Below, in pieces: positions 35,828-45,652 of a stretch of DNA of 64,000 nt. The DNA lies in NCBI GenBank assembly GCA_017306415.1, contig JAFKIL010000001.1, positions 248,001 to 312,000 of the forward strand. The letters are read 5' to 3'. The number at the start of each line of letters is the position of its first letter. Position 1 is the first letter of the stretch. The position numbers were made by a program, and so were the translations under genes. Under the pieces are notes generated by a model. It was not told the DNA's origin and made no database searches. It was given only the letters and a program-made list of their open reading frames with translations. This stretch comes from Microbacterium sp. GTDB lineage: Bacteria; Actinomycetota; Actinomycetes; Actinomycetales; Microbacteriaceae.

Positions 35828-36439
35828 TCAGCCCGTGGGATCCTGACCGCGGGACAGGTCGTCCCACGAGTCGACGGCGTCGAGCGGGCCCGTCGCCGGG
35901 GACGCCGGGGCGGTCGCGGTGCGGTACCTCCGCCCGGTGCTCCGCCACGTGCGGGCGGTGACCAGGACGAAGATGCCGGTGAGAGCCAGCGCGGCCATCG
36001 CCACGAGCGTGACGACGGGCCACGGACTCGCGGAGATCGACGCGATCAGCGGCGCGATGGCGCTGTTCCCAGTGATGCCGGTCGCGTCGGTCACGGTACG
36101 CGCGACGGCGGACACCGGGTGCGTGAAGGCCACGACGGCCGTGAGGGAGCCCACCACGACCGCGATGGCGACGCTCAGGATGCCGAAGGCGTAGCGCAGG
36201 ACGGTGCCGACGATCGACAGCGCTGCTCCGAGCGCGAGGACGGCCAGGCCGAGCGGCGTGAGCACGGGCACTGCGACGGAGCCGGCCACCGTGAGGGTGT
36301 GCGCGGCGCTCCCGGTCAAGGCGACGGTCAGCCATGTCTGCGTGGAGGAGATGACGGCGATCGCACCGCACAGCAGGATGAGCAGCACCGACGACAATCG
36401 CGCACGAGGCCGCCGGGGAGGGATCTGCGGGCCGCTCAT
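35828..36439 (-). CDS. Trp biosynthesis-associated membrane protein
   Basis: A 203-residue membrane protein with four hydrophobic segments (about residues 17-37, 55-75, 83-105, 137-160) and a polar C-terminal tail. It matches the actinobacterial family (TIGR02234 type) found between trpE and trpC; the STQTWLTV stretch after helix 1 is characteristic. Its function is unproven. ATG overlaps the stop of the upstream M23 protein gene by 4 bp. The expected trpE neighbour is missing. Confidence 0.88.
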   Translation of the reverse strand: MSGPQIPPRRPRARLSSVLLILLCGAIAVISSTQTWLTVALTGSAAHTLTVAGSVAVPVLTPLGLAVLALGAALSIVGTVLRYAFGILSVAIAVVVGSLTAVVAFTHPVSAVARTVTDATGITGNSAIAPLIASISASPWPVVTLVAMAALALTGIFVLVTARTWRSTGRRYRTATAPASPATGPLDAVDSWDDLSRGQDPTG

Positions 36440-38298
36440 TGCGCAGCCAGACAGCATGCTGCGCCACCGGGTGCGGTCAGGACGCGCGTGCCGGCGGCGT
36501 TCGTCCAGTAGCCCCAGTAGTCCTTGCCGGAACTGTGCATCCGGTAGCCGCCGAACGTCATCCCCTCGACGGACACCGGGGCACCCGCGCGCCGGATCGT
36601 CAGGTGGACGTGGTTGAACGTCGCGCCGCCGCCGCAGGGCGTGGCTTCGCCCACGTCCCCGAGATACGTGCCGGCGGCGACATACGTGCCGACGAGCTGC
36701 GTCTGCAGATTGACGATGTGGTAATAGGTCGACTGCCACCCGTTGGCATGGTTGATCCCGAGGTAGGACCCGCCCGAGCACGTGATCTTGTACACCGTGC
36801 CCGGGGCGATCGCACGTACCTGGATGCTGGCCCCGGCCGTCACCGGCCCGAAGTCGATCGATCCGCGCGGGCCGACGTTGTCGCCGTTGTTCGAGTGCGG
36901 CCCGCCCGCTGCCCACCGCTGACCCGCGGCGAACGGCAGGTTCCAGGTCGGCGAGGCGGGACTGGTCATCGTGGACCAGAGCACCGCGCCGGCGGTCGTC
37001 CGCAGCGACAGGTCCCCGTCGTCCTGCATCACCAGTTCGCGGCCCGCGCTCCCGCTCGTGCTGGACTGCCAGATCGCCCGGCCGTCGATCGTGTAGAGCG
37101 TCGCGCTCCCGTCCGTGCCCACGCGGAGCGCGCGCACCTGCGCGTCGGGAGTCTCCGAGGTCCACAGCGCGGTGGTACCGCGGAAGACGCCGAAGCCGAT
37201 GTCCGTGCGCACGCACACGCGATACGTGGTGTTCGGCGACGAGAGGCAGGAGCCTGCCGGAACCTCGGTCGTCGTCGTGATCTTGCCCCCCGTCGCGGCG
37301 GGCAGCACGGTCGCGATCGTGGCGAGCCGCGTGCGGACGGTGGCGCTCACGGCGCCGGTGCCGCCGAGCACCACGATGCGCTCCGGTGCGAGCCGTAGCA
37401 GCTCCCGGGCGGTGGCGTCGGGAACCGCATCGGGCAGCGTCAGAAGGAGCGGCGCGCCGTGCACGGCCGCGGCGCCGGTGAGGGCGTCGGCGAAGTCGGT
37501 CCCGCTCGCGACGTAGACGACGGGTGCGCCCGGCGCGAAGGTCGCGGCGCTCACGGCCGCGGACGTGGCGAAGCGATCGGCACCGGACAGCCGGGACACC
37601 GTGACGCCGCCCGCCGCGGCTGCCGCGGCTGCCGCGACGTCTTCGGACACCGCCCCTTCCCCGCCCAGCACCACGATCCGTCCCGGTCGCAGTCGCGCGA
37701 GCTCCGTCGCGATGGCCGTCGGGAGCGTCGCGCCCTGGGTGAGGAGGACGGGGCCTCCCGCCATCGCTGCCACCGCCGCCCCGGAAAGGGCATCCGGGTA
37801 GGTCTCACCGCTCGCGAGGTACGCGACCGGTGCGCCCGCGGGGAACGCGGCCAGGCTGATGGCCGCCGACGTCTCGTACCGGTCGGCGCCGGCGAGACGC
37901 GTGACGGTCCCGGTCGTGTAAGCGCCCAGCGCCGCGACGACCGTGTCGGAGACCGTGCCGGTGCCGCCCAGGACGACGATGCGTCTCGGCGCGAGTCGCG
38001 TCAGCTCCTGGGCGATCGATGAGGGGAGGTCGTCGGTGCGGGTAAGGAGGACGGGCGCTGCGCCGCGGCCCCCCGCGGCTCCGGAGAGCGCATCGGGGAA
38101 CGCGGCCCCGCTCGCCACATAGGCGACCGCGACACCCGGGGAGAAGGATGCGGCGCTGATGGCTGCAGAGGTGGCGTAGCGGTCCGCGCCGGAGAGCGAG
38201 GTGACCGACGGCACCGCAGCCTCGGCGGAGACCGGCACGAGCGCCGCGACGACGATCACCAGCCCGGCGAGGATCGCTCCCGCGCGCCGGCGCCGCAC
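36436..38298 (-). CDS. secreted cell-wall-binding repeat / lectin-like / M23 peptidase protein
   Basis: A 620-residue exported protein. A signal peptide (residues 1-27, cleavage near AEA/A) is followed by three cell wall-binding type 2 repeats (about 33-126, 132-226, 234-328), each with LSGADRY/F-TSA and RIVVLGG motifs. A bulb-lectin-like domain comes next (about 360-445), then a C-terminal M23/LytM-like domain (about 455-600). Candidate zinc ligands are His468, Asp482 and the HVH at 563-565. It probably binds and cuts or remodels peptidoglycan. GTG at 38298 fits the signal peptide; GTG at 38307 is an alternative. It overlaps hisI, and sits where trpE is usual. Confidence 0.88.
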   Translation of the reverse strand: MRRRRAGAILAGLVIVVAALVPVSAEAAVPSVTSLSGADRYATSAAISAASFSPGVAVAYVASGAAFPDALSGAAGGRGAAPVLLTRTDDLPSSIAQELTRLAPRRIVVLGGTGTVSDTVVAALGAYTTGTVTRLAGADRYETSAAISLAAFPAGAPVAYLASGETYPDALSGAAVAAMAGGPVLLTQGATLPTAIATELARLRPGRIVVLGGEGAVSEDVAAAAAAAAGGVTVSRLSGADRFATSAAVSAATFAPGAPVVYVASGTDFADALTGAAAVHGAPLLLTLPDAVPDATARELLRLAPERIVVLGGTGAVSATVRTRLATIATVLPAATGGKITTTTEVPAGSCLSSPNTTYRVCVRTDIGFGVFRGTTALWTSETPDAQVRALRVGTDGSATLYTIDGRAIWQSSTSGSAGRELVMQDDGDLSLRTTAGAVLWSTMTSPASPTWNLPFAAGQRWAAGGPHSNNGDNVGPRGSIDFGPVTAGASIQVRAIAPGTVYKITCSGGSYLGINHANGWQSTYYHIVNLQTQLVGTYVAAGTYLGDVGEATPCGGGATFNHVHLTIRRAGAPVSVEGMTFGGYRMHSSGKDYWGYWTNAAGTRVLTAPGGAACCLAAQ

Positions 38299-38299
38299 C

Positions 38300-38668
38300 T
38301 CAGGCACCCTCGGGCGTCGCGGAGACCACCGGCGCGAGATCGTCCGTGTCGAAGCATGTGCGCGTCCCGGTGTGGCAGGCCGGGCCGACCTGCTCGACGC
38401 GGAGGAGGATCGCATCCCCGTCGCAGTCCAGGCGCGCACCGCGCACGAGCTGGATGTTTCCGGAGGTGTCGCCCTTGCGCCAGTATTCCCGGCGCGATCG
38501 GGACCAGTACGTCGCCCGTCCCTCGGTCAGCGTGCGCCGCAGGGCCTCGGCATCCATCCATCCGAGCATGAGGACCTCCCCGGTGTCCCACTGCTGCACG
38601 ATCGCAGCGACCAGCCCCTTCTCGTCGAACGCGACGCGCGCGACCCGCTCCTCGACCGTCTCGGTCAT
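38300..38668 (-). CDS. hisI: phosphoribosyl-AMP cyclohydrolase
   Basis: A 122-residue monofunctional HisI that opens the adenine ring of PR-AMP in histidine synthesis. The metal motif [13 protein letters not shown] followed by [12 protein letters not shown] gives the three zinc cysteines. The HisE activity is encoded by a separate gene, as expected in actinobacteria. ATG overlaps the hisF stop (ATGA). Confidence 0.96.
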   Translation of the reverse strand: MTETVEERVARVAFDEKGLVAAIVQQWDTGEVLMLGWMDAEALRRTLTEGRATYWSRSRREYWRKGDTSGNIQLVRGARLDCDGDAILLRVEQVGPACHTGTRTCFDTDDLAPVVSATPEGA

Positions 38669-39444
38669 CGTCGCTCTCCTGTCTCGCGCACCGGAATGCC
38701 GTCCCTGACGAGCGCCCGCTTGACGTCGCCGACCGTCAACTGGCCGGAGTGGAACACGGATGCGGCGAGCACCGCATCCGCGCCGTGCCGGATCGCCGGC
38801 GGGAAGTCCTCCGCGCGCCCGGCGCCGCCGGACGCGATGACCGGCACGCTGGAGACCTCGCGCATGAGTCCGACGAGTTCCAGGTCGAAGCCCTGCTTCG
38901 TGCCGTCGGCGTCGATCGAGTTGACGAGGAGCTCGCCCGCACCACGTTCGATCGCCTCGCGCGCCCACTCCAGAGCGTCGAGGTCGGTCGCGACGCGGCC
39001 GCCGTGAGTGGTGACGACGAACCCCGACTCCGTCGTGGCGGAGCGCGTCACGTCGAGGGAGAGCACGATGACCTGGGCGCCGAAGCGATCGGCGATCTCG
39101 TCGACGAGCGCGGGGCGGGCGATGGCGGCGGAGTTGACTCCCACCTTGTCGGCGCCCACGGACAGAAGCCGCGCCACGTCGTCCGCGGAACGGACGCCGC
39201 CGCCCACCGTCAGCGGAATGAAGACCTCCTCCGCCGTTCGGCGCACGACATCGTAGGTCGTCGATCGGTCGTCCACCGTCGCGGTCACGTCCAGGAACGT
39301 CAGCTCATCCGCCCCCTGGTCGAAGTAGAGCCGGGCGAGTTCGACCGGGTCGCCCATGTCGCGCAGGTTCGCGAAGTTCACACCCTTCACCACGCGACCC
39401 GCCGCGACGTCGAGGCACGGGATGACGCGGGAGACGAGGCTCAT
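38665..39444 (-). CDS. hisF: imidazole glycerol phosphate synthase cyclase subunit
   Basis: A 259-residue TIM barrel that uses ammonia from HisH to form imidazole glycerol phosphate and AICAR. Asp12 in [15 protein letters not shown] and the central LSLDVTRS Asp are the catalytic pair; ASGGAG binds phosphate. ATG overlaps the hisG stop (TGATG). HisH is not encoded in the window. Confidence 0.96.
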   Translation of the reverse strand: MSLVSRVIPCLDVAAGRVVKGVNFANLRDMGDPVELARLYFDQGADELTFLDVTATVDDRSTTYDVVRRTAEEVFIPLTVGGGVRSADDVARLLSVGADKVGVNSAAIARPALVDEIADRFGAQVIVLSLDVTRSATTESGFVVTTHGGRVATDLDALEWAREAIERGAGELLVNSIDADGTKQGFDLELVGLMREVSSVPVIASGGAGRAEDFPPAIRHGADAVLAASVFHSGQLTVGDVKRALVRDGIPVRETGERR

Positions 39445-40283
39445 CACAGCCTCGCCGCGTGGATCGCCGTCACCAGGATCGCGCGCGCGCCGATCGCATA
39501 GAGGGCGTCCATGACCTGATTCACGCCCTTGCGCGGGCTCATCACCCGGACCGCGACCCACGCGGGGTCGCGCAGGGGCGAGATGGTGGGCGACTCGATC
39601 CCGGGGGCGACCTTGACGGCCTCGTCGACGAGGTGGGCGGGCAGGTCGTAGTCGATGAGCACGTACCGGCGGGCGACCATCACGCCCCGGAGCCGCCGCA
39701 GCAGGGTCTCCATGCCCTCGGCCTCGCTCGGGCCGCCGATGAACACCGCCTCCGACTCGAGGAGCACCGGACCGAAGATCTCGAGCCCCGCCTGCCGGAG
39801 CGTGGTCCCCGTCGACACGACGTCCGCGACGGCGTCGGCCACGCCGAGCTGGACCGCGGACTCGACGGCGCCGTCGAGCGGCACGAGGTCGACGGCGATG
39901 CCGTGCTCGTCGAGATAGGCGTCGACGAGGCCCGGATACGCGCTCGCGACCCGGGTGCCCTCGAGATCCTCCAGCGTCGAGAAGCGCCCGGGGGGGCCGG
40001 CGAAGCGGAAGGTCGAGTCACCGAAGCCCAGCGCCTCGATCTCGCGGGCGCGACCGCGTGCGTCGAGGAGCAGGTCACGGCCGGTGATCCCCACGTCCAG
40101 CGCGCCCGACCCGACGTACGTCGCGATGTCCCGCGGACGCAGATAGAAGAACTCGACGTCGTTCTGAGGGTCGATGACGTGGAGATCCTTGGGATCGCGG
40201 CGTCCGGTGTAGCCCGCCTCGGCGAGCATCTCGGAGGCGGTGTCGGCGAGCGATCCCTTGTTCGGCACGGCGATTCGCAGCAT
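39444..40283 (-). CDS. hisG: ATP phosphoribosyltransferase
   Basis: A 279-residue long-form HisG, the first enzyme of histidine synthesis. [11 protein letters not shown] at the N terminus, [10 protein letters not shown], and the PRPP-binding [14 protein letters not shown] are intact. The C-terminal domain of about 75 residues ([12 protein letters not shown] onward) is the histidine-binding regulatory domain, so feedback inhibition is expected and no HisZ is needed. It follows hisE by 43 bp. Confidence 0.96.
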   Translation of the reverse strand: MLRIAVPNKGSLADTASEMLAEAGYTGRRDPKDLHVIDPQNDVEFFYLRPRDIATYVGSGALDVGITGRDLLLDARGRAREIEALGFGDSTFRFAGPPGRFSTLEDLEGTRVASAYPGLVDAYLDEHGIAVDLVPLDGAVESAVQLGVADAVADVVSTGTTLRQAGLEIFGPVLLESEAVFIGGPSEAEGMETLLRRLRGVMVARRYVLIDYDLPAHLVDEAVKVAPGIESPTISPLRDPAWVAVRVMSPRKGVNQVMDALYAIGARAILVTAIHAARL

Positions 40284-40326
40284 GGAGGCGTGGCTTTCGT
40301 GTCGGAGCGGATGTCGGGACGGGCGC

Positions 40327-40590
40327 TCAGAGATGTCGGTAGACGTCCTCGAGCGACAGCCCCTTCGCGATCATCAGCACTTGGAGGTGGTACAGGAGCT
40401 GCGAGATCTCCCCGGCCGTGGCATCCGTCGACTCGTACTCGGCCGCCATCCAGACCTCGGCCGCCTCCTCGACGATCTTCTTCCCGATGGCGTGCACGCC
40501 GGCGTCGAGCTCGGCGACCGTACCCGAGCCCTCCGGACGGTCGACCGCCTTGGCGGCGAGCTCGGAGAAGAGGGCGTCGAACGACTTCAC
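40327..40590 (-). CDS. hisE: phosphoribosyl-ATP diphosphatase
   Basis: An 87-residue HisE, hydrolysing phosphoribosyl-ATP to PR-AMP. The MazG-like metal motif [10 protein letters not shown] and the helix [14 protein letters not shown] are clear. GTG at 40590 matches the usual VKSFD/MKTFD-type N terminus; TACCCT lies 6 nt before it (40597-40602), so a leaderless transcript is plausible, though GAGGAG directly abuts the codon. Confidence 0.94.
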   Translation of the reverse strand: MKSFDALFSELAAKAVDRPEGSGTVAELDAGVHAIGKKIVEEAAEVWMAAEYESTDATAGEISQLLYHLQVLMIAKGLSLEDVYRHL

Positions 40591-40625
40591 CTCCTCAGGG
40601 TATCGAACGCGGATGCCGCCGGGCG

Positions 40626-41303
40626 TCAGTGGCGATGGGCGCCGCGCGCGATGTCGCGCAGTGAGGCGATCGCAGCGTCCGGGTCGGACGCGCCGAAGAC
40701 CGCGGATCCGGCGACGAACGTGTCGGCTCCCGCCTCCGCGGCGATCGCGATGGTGGACTCTCCGATTCCGCCGTCCACCTGCAGCCACACCGACGAACCG
40801 CGCCGCCGCGCCTCGTCGGCGAGCAGGCGCAGCTTCGGCATCGTCTGCGGCATGAACGACTGCCCCCCGAAACCCGGTTCGACGGTCATCACCAGCACCT
40901 GATCGAATTCGTCGAGGACCTCGAAGAGCCCTTCGACCGGCGTCGACGGCTTGACGGCGACGCCCGCTCGCGCGCCGATCCCGCGCAGGCGCCGAGCGAG
41001 GGAGATCGGGTCCGCCGACGCCTCCAGGTGGAACGTCACCGAGGCCGCGCCGAGCTCGGCGTACCCGGGGGCCCAGCGCTCGGGATCCTCGATCATGAGG
41101 TGGACGTCGAGCGGCACCGGGCTCGTCGCCTGGATCCGCTCCACCATCTGGGGCCCGAAGGTGAGATTGGGCACGAAGTGGTTGTCCATCACGTCGACGT
41201 GCACGAAGTCCGCGGTAGCGATCCGCGCGAGCTCCGCCTGCATGTTGACGAAGTCGGCGGCGAGGATGCTCGGGTTGATGCGGGTCATGTCTGCGGGGGG
41301 CAC
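40626..41303 (-). CDS. rpe: ribulose-phosphate 3-epimerase
   Basis: A 225-residue TIM barrel that interconverts ribulose-5-phosphate and xylulose-5-phosphate. [34 protein letters not shown] and VDGGIG carry the metal His/Asp ligands. GTG at 41303 is chosen because GATAAT lies 6 nt upstream (leaderless layout); ATG at 41288 would shorten it by 5 residues, and both lack a ribosome site. Confidence 0.94.
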   Translation of the reverse strand: MPPADMTRINPSILAADFVNMQAELARIATADFVHVDVMDNHFVPNLTFGPQMVERIQATSPVPLDVHLMIEDPERWAPGYAELGAASVTFHLEASADPISLARRLRGIGARAGVAVKPSTPVEGLFEVLDEFDQVLVMTVEPGFGGQSFMPQTMPKLRLLADEARRRGSSVWLQVDGGIGESTIAIAAEAGADTFVAGSAVFGASDPDAAIASLRDIARGAHRH

Positions 41304-41340
41304 GAGTCCATTATCCCGGCGGCCCGCGTGCGGCCGTGCG

Positions 41341-42699
41341 TCATCGGCGGCGCAGAAGCGAGATGAACATCGCGTCGGTGTTATGGCGATGCGGCCACAG
41401 CTGCGCGCGCCCGGAGCCGTCGACAGGCACGGGAAGGTCGAGCGGGGCGAGGGCGAAGGACTGCAGCACCGCCCGCGCATCGAGCTCCTCCAGTTCGTCT
41501 CCCGCATCGCGGCGCACCTCGGCGAGCACCGCCGCTGTCTCCGCGAGATGCGGCGAGCAGGTCACGTAGGCGAGCAGTCCCCCCGGACGGAGCGCCCCCA
41601 CCGCGGCCGTGACGAGACCGCGCTGGAGCTCGGTCAGCTCCGGTACGTCGGCGGGGTGCTTGCGCCATCGTGCCTCCGGCCGGCGTCGGAGGGCTCCGAG
41701 CCCCGTGCAGGGTGCGTCGACGAGGATCCGGTCGTACGTCCCGCCCGCTGCGCTCGCGCGCACACGCCCGTCCTCCTCGGAGACCGGAATCTCAGCAGGC
41801 ACGCCCGCGAGCGCCTGACGCACGAGCCCCGCGCGCGCCGGAACGGGTTCGTTCGCCTCGAGGATCGCTCCCCCGGCCAGAGCCTCGGCCGCCAGGACCG
41901 CCGTCTTTCCCCCCGGGCCTGCGCACAGGTCCAGCCATCGCTCCCCGGGGCGCACGGGCGCGGCGCGGGTCAGGGCGAGCGCGGCGAGCTGCGACCCCTC
42001 GTCCTGCACCCGCAGACGACCGCCGCTCTCGCGGACGACGGGCTCGGGATCGCCGCCGCCCGGGAAGAAGCCGATCGGTGAGTATGTCGTGTGCACGCGT
42101 GCGTCGGGGATGCCGGCGAGCCCGGGGAGAGCGGCCATCGCGACCCGCGGTGCCGCGTTGTCTGCACGGAGGAGGTCGTCGAGCTCATCCGCGCGGCCCT
42201 CGGCAGCGAGCGCCCGGCGGAAGGCGCGGATGACCCACACCGGATGCGCCGAGCTCAGGGACAGGCGCTCGTCGTCCGACCGCGCGGTGTGCTCGACGCG
42301 CTCGAGCCATTCGCCGGGGGTATCGCGCGACACCCGCCGGAGCACGGCGTTGACGAACCCGGAGGAGGCGCGCCCACCGAGGGTGCGGGCCAGCGCCACG
42401 GACTCGTTCACCGCCGCATGCGAGGCGATGCGCGTCGCGAGGAGCTGGTGCACCCCGAGGCGGAGCACATCGAGGATGGGTGGATCGATCTCGCCCACCG
42501 GTCGGTCGGCGGCCAGGGCGATGATCGCGTCGTAGGTGCCCTGACGGCGGAGGGTCCCGTAGGTGAGCTCCGTCGCGAGGGCGGCGTCGGCGGTGGAGAG
42601 GCCCGCGCGTGCGATCGCCCGCGGGAGCAGCAGATTCGCGTACGCATCCGAATCGGAGACGGCGCGGATGGTCTCCAGCGCGACGGACCTCGCCGTCAT
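41341..42699 (-). CDS. rsmB: RsmB/NOP family 16S rRNA cytosine methyltransferase
   Basis: A 452-residue AdoMet-dependent m5C methyltransferase. The N-terminal NusB-like RNA-binding domain covers about residues 1-135. The catalytic domain has LDLCAGPGGKT for AdoMet, VDAPCTGLGALRRRPEARWR with the second cysteine, and VTCSPHLAET with the nucleophilic one. ATG overlaps the fmt stop. The pairing with fmt is conserved widely. Confidence 0.93.
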   Translation of the reverse strand: MTARSVALETIRAVSDSDAYANLLLPRAIARAGLSTADAALATELTYGTLRRQGTYDAIIALAADRPVGEIDPPILDVLRLGVHQLLATRIASHAAVNESVALARTLGGRASSGFVNAVLRRVSRDTPGEWLERVEHTARSDDERLSLSSAHPVWVIRAFRRALAAEGRADELDDLLRADNAAPRVAMAALPGLAGIPDARVHTTYSPIGFFPGGGDPEPVVRESGGRLRVQDEGSQLAALALTRAAPVRPGERWLDLCAGPGGKTAVLAAEALAGGAILEANEPVPARAGLVRQALAGVPAEIPVSEEDGRVRASAAGGTYDRILVDAPCTGLGALRRRPEARWRKHPADVPELTELQRGLVTAAVGALRPGGLLAYVTCSPHLAETAAVLAEVRRDAGDELEELDARAVLQSFALAPLDLPVPVDGSGRAQLWPHRHNTDAMFISLLRRR

Positions 42700-43616
42700 C
42701 GTCCCGCCACCGGATCGAGGCTGCGCAGTCCACGCCACCAATCGGAGGCGTCCATGGGTCCTTTGCCGGCGGGCTGGACGCGTCCGAGCGCCACGGGCAG
42801 GGAGGCGGTTCCGACCAGGATCGCGCCCCCGGCGGCCGCGATATGGCCGGCGGCGAGGGCGATGTCATCGTCGGCGGGTGCGGCTTCGAGGATCTTGACC
42901 CGCGTGCCGTCCACCGTGGTGAACGCCCCCGGTTCCGGTGTCGTCCCTCGGAAGCGGGACAGGATGCGGTCCGCTGGCTCGTCCCAGCGCAGCAATCCGT
43001 CCTCGGCCGAGAGCTTCGGTGCGAACGTCGGCGTGCCGCTCTGCGGGTGTGCGACGGCGGTGCCCGCCTCGAGGGCGTCGACGACGCCTTCCACGAGGTA
43101 GGCGCCCCGATGGGCCAGGGCGTCGAGCACGTCGCCGGCGGTCGCGCCGGGCGGGACGGGGTAGGTGAGCTGGTCGAAGACGTCGCCGGCGTCGAGCTCG
43201 GGCACCAGGCGGAACACCGTCGCCCCCGTCGTCGTCTCCCCCGCGATGAGAGCGTGCTGCACGGGTGCCGCGCCGCGCCACGCCGGCAGCAGGGAGAAGT
43301 GCAGGTTGATCCAGCCGTACCGGGGCGCGGACAGCAGGGGCTCGCGGACCAGACCGCCGTAGGCGACGATGACGCCCAGGTCCGGCTGCAGTGCGGCGAT
43401 GCGATCGCTCGCAGCGGCGTCGAGGCGCGCCGCCCGGATGGTCGGGATGCCGAGTTCCTCCGCCGCGACGGCCACCGGCGACGGCGTCAGCACCCGCTTG
43501 CGTCCGAGCGGGGCGTCCGGCCGCGTGACGACGGCGGCGACGTCGTGCGCCGATGCGGCCAGCCGGCGTAGCGACGGCACGGCCGGGACCGGCGTTCCGG
43601 CGAAGACGAGGCGCAT
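42696..43616 (-). CDS. fmt: methionyl-tRNA formyltransferase
   Basis: A 306-residue enzyme that formylates initiator Met-tRNA with 10-formyl-THF. The folate-binding formyltransferase fold shows MRLVFAGTP, and the active region INLHFSLLPAWRGAAPVQHA (Asn, His; Phe replaces the commoner Pro after His). The C-terminal OB-type domain begins near residue 205. It starts with ATG and lies 19 bp after priA. Confidence 0.95.
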   Translation of the reverse strand: MRLVFAGTPVPAVPSLRRLAASAHDVAAVVTRPDAPLGRKRVLTPSPVAVAAEELGIPTIRAARLDAAASDRIAALQPDLGVIVAYGGLVREPLLSAPRYGWINLHFSLLPAWRGAAPVQHALIAGETTTGATVFRLVPELDAGDVFDQLTYPVPPGATAGDVLDALAHRGAYLVEGVVDALEAGTAVAHPQSGTPTFAPKLSAEDGLLRWDEPADRILSRFRGTTPEPGAFTTVDGTRVKILEAAPADDDIALAAGHIAAAGGAILVGTASLPVALGRVQPAGKGPMDASDWWRGLRSLDPVAGR

Positions 43617-43635
43617 CGCACTCCTCAGAGGGGGC

Positions 43636-45651
43636 TCAGAGATCGGGATCGGGTACGTCGACCCGGACTTTGAGTGTATTGCGCGGCATCGGCGGCCCGC
43701 CGCCCTTCGCCCGCCGCCGCGTGCGCAGCGCCGCAGCGACCACGGCCGCCCGCAAGGCCTCGGTCGCCGCACGACCCTGCGGATAGTCGAAGCGCACGAG
43801 TGCTCGCGTCGGCGCCTCGCCCGGGGGCGTCAGCGGCCCCAGCACGGCGTCCGAATCGAGATCGGGAAGAGCTGCCCGCACCGCCGCGAGCGCGGCGTCC
43901 ACCTCGCGCACCGTGCCCTCCACGGCGGCGACGCGGACGGTGGGAGGCATCCGGAGCGGAGCCCTCTCGACGAGTTCTGAGCGGGCGTACGCCGGCTGGG
44001 TCCATGTCGCGAGCGCACGTGCCACCGGCCCTGCGACCCCGACCAGGTGGACGGGCGCCCCCGGAGCGGCGAGTGCTGCCGCGTTCGACCACCATCGCAG
44101 GCAGGACTCGCCGATGCGCAGGTCGTCCGCCATCAGCATGCGGTCGCCGTCGAGGAGCAGCACCGCCCGGTACCCGCCGGTCGCGATCGGCTCCGCGCCG
44201 CGCGTGGCGATCACGAGGGCGGGCCGTCCGTCGACCGTGGCGACCGGGTGGTCGCCGTCGGCCACGATCACGCGCGTGTGGGGAAAGGCGCGCCCCAGCT
44301 CGTCCGCCGTGCGCTCACTGCCGGACGACGCCATCCGCACCCGCTCCGATGCGCAGTGCGGGCAGGTCCACCCGGTGGCCGCGCGACCGCACCAGCCGCA
44401 CTCCGGAACGGCGCCCTGGCGGCGCGCGCGGAGCGGACCGCCGCAATGGCGGCACCGGGCGGGTCGCCGGCAGTCCGCGCATACGAGAGACGGGGCGAAT
44501 CCGGGTCGGGCGACCTGCACGAGGACGGGTCCGCTCTCCAGCGCGAGGCGCGCGGCGGCGAAGGCCGCCGAGGGGACGCGCGACCCGCGGGACTCGCCCT
44601 CTCTCGTCGCGGAGAGCACGACGCGGGGTGACGTGCGTCGCGCAGCCGGGAGGTCGTGCATCCATCCGACGCCGACGAGACGCTCCACGTCCGTCGTGCG
44701 GGTGTGACCCGCGATCACGAGCGCGCAGCCGTCGAGCTCCTGCCGCACGAGCGCGGCGTCGCGGGCGTGTACGCCCGGGCTCAGGGGCTCGGCCAGCAGC
44801 GGATCCCCGTCGTCCCAGAGCGCGATCAGGCCTGGGGCGTGGACGGGCGCGTACACCGCGGAGCGATTGCCGACGACGATGCACGGGACGGGGCTCAATA
44901 CGCGCAGGTACCCGGCATAGCGTTCCGGGCCGGACTGCCGGGCGTCGTTGCGGACGACGGCATCGATCAGGCCGAGGGCCGCGAGCGCGGCCTCGAGCTG
45001 ATCCTGATCGCGGTAGTCCGGGACGACCAGCACGGCACTGCGTCCCCCGGCCAGTGTCTCCGCCGCCGCGGCTGCGAACAGGACGGCCCAGGAGCCGACG
45101 TCGCGCGGCGCGTCTCCGTCGACGACCCGGGCGAGCCGCGGCGGGGCGTCGACCGCGACCCGGCCTCCCCCGGCGATCGCGGCGGACAGACCGGGGAACT
45201 CGGCGAGAGCGCGGCCGGCGATGGTTCGGGAGGCCGACCCGACCACTGGTGCAGGCGGTGGCTCCGATGCCTGCCACATCTTCTCGACGCGCACCATCCG
45301 CTTCGGGACGGCGAGTCGGAGGACGTCGCCGGCGGACCCGGCCGCGCGATCGGCGACGCGACGGGCGAGGCGGTAGAGGTGCTCGGGCAGCACGGGCACA
45401 GGCGAGACCACGGCGTCCAGTTCGGAGAGCGGGCGGTCCGCCGCATCCTCCTCCCCGAGCTCGACGATGTACCCGTCGATGACCCGGCCGGCGGTGCGCA
45501 GCGGCACACGCACACGGACCCCGGGGGTCGCGCTCGCGGCGAGGTGCTCCGGGATCGTGTAGTCGAACAGTCGGTCGAGCTGCGGAAGGGGTGAGTCGAC
45601 GAGGACACGGGCGATGCGGCGCGCGCCGGGAGCGCGCTCCCCCGCCGACAT
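43636..45651 (-). CDS. priA: primosomal protein N' (PriA-like, without helicase Walker motif)
   Basis: A 671-residue PriA homologue, normally the replication restart protein. The 3'-DNA-binding domain at the N terminus and the Zn region (CADC, CRHCGG, CGWC, CPHC; about residues 390-435) are kept. The expected GxGKT ATP site is absent near residues 180-200, and the DEEH box reads LWDDGDP. It is thus probably not a helicase, as is usual in actinobacteria. Binding and structural roles at forks may remain. It begins 1 nt after the metK stop. Confidence 0.9.
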   Translation of the reverse strand: MSAGERAPGARRIARVLVDSPLPQLDRLFDYTIPEHLAASATPGVRVRVPLRTAGRVIDGYIVELGEEDAADRPLSELDAVVSPVPVLPEHLYRLARRVADRAAGSAGDVLRLAVPKRMVRVEKMWQASEPPPAPVVGSASRTIAGRALAEFPGLSAAIAGGGRVAVDAPPRLARVVDGDAPRDVGSWAVLFAAAAAETLAGGRSAVLVVPDYRDQDQLEAALAALGLIDAVVRNDARQSGPERYAGYLRVLSPVPCIVVGNRSAVYAPVHAPGLIALWDDGDPLLAEPLSPGVHARDAALVRQELDGCALVIAGHTRTTDVERLVGVGWMHDLPAARRTSPRVVLSATREGESRGSRVPSAAFAAARLALESGPVLVQVARPGFAPSLVCADCRRPARCRHCGGPLRARRQGAVPECGWCGRAATGWTCPHCASERVRMASSGSERTADELGRAFPHTRVIVADGDHPVATVDGRPALVIATRGAEPIATGGYRAVLLLDGDRMLMADDLRIGESCLRWWSNAAALAAPGAPVHLVGVAGPVARALATWTQPAYARSELVERAPLRMPPTVRVAAVEGTVREVDAALAAVRAALPDLDSDAVLGPLTPPGEAPTRALVRFDYPQGRAATEALRAAVVAAALRTRRRAKGGGPPMPRNTLKVRVDVPDPDL

Positions 45652-45652
45652 G

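Noticed and set aside
37565..37801. Repeats inside the M23 protein gene as a separate repeat element
   Set aside because: The similarity comes from three homologous CWB2 protein domains, not from a DNA repeat.
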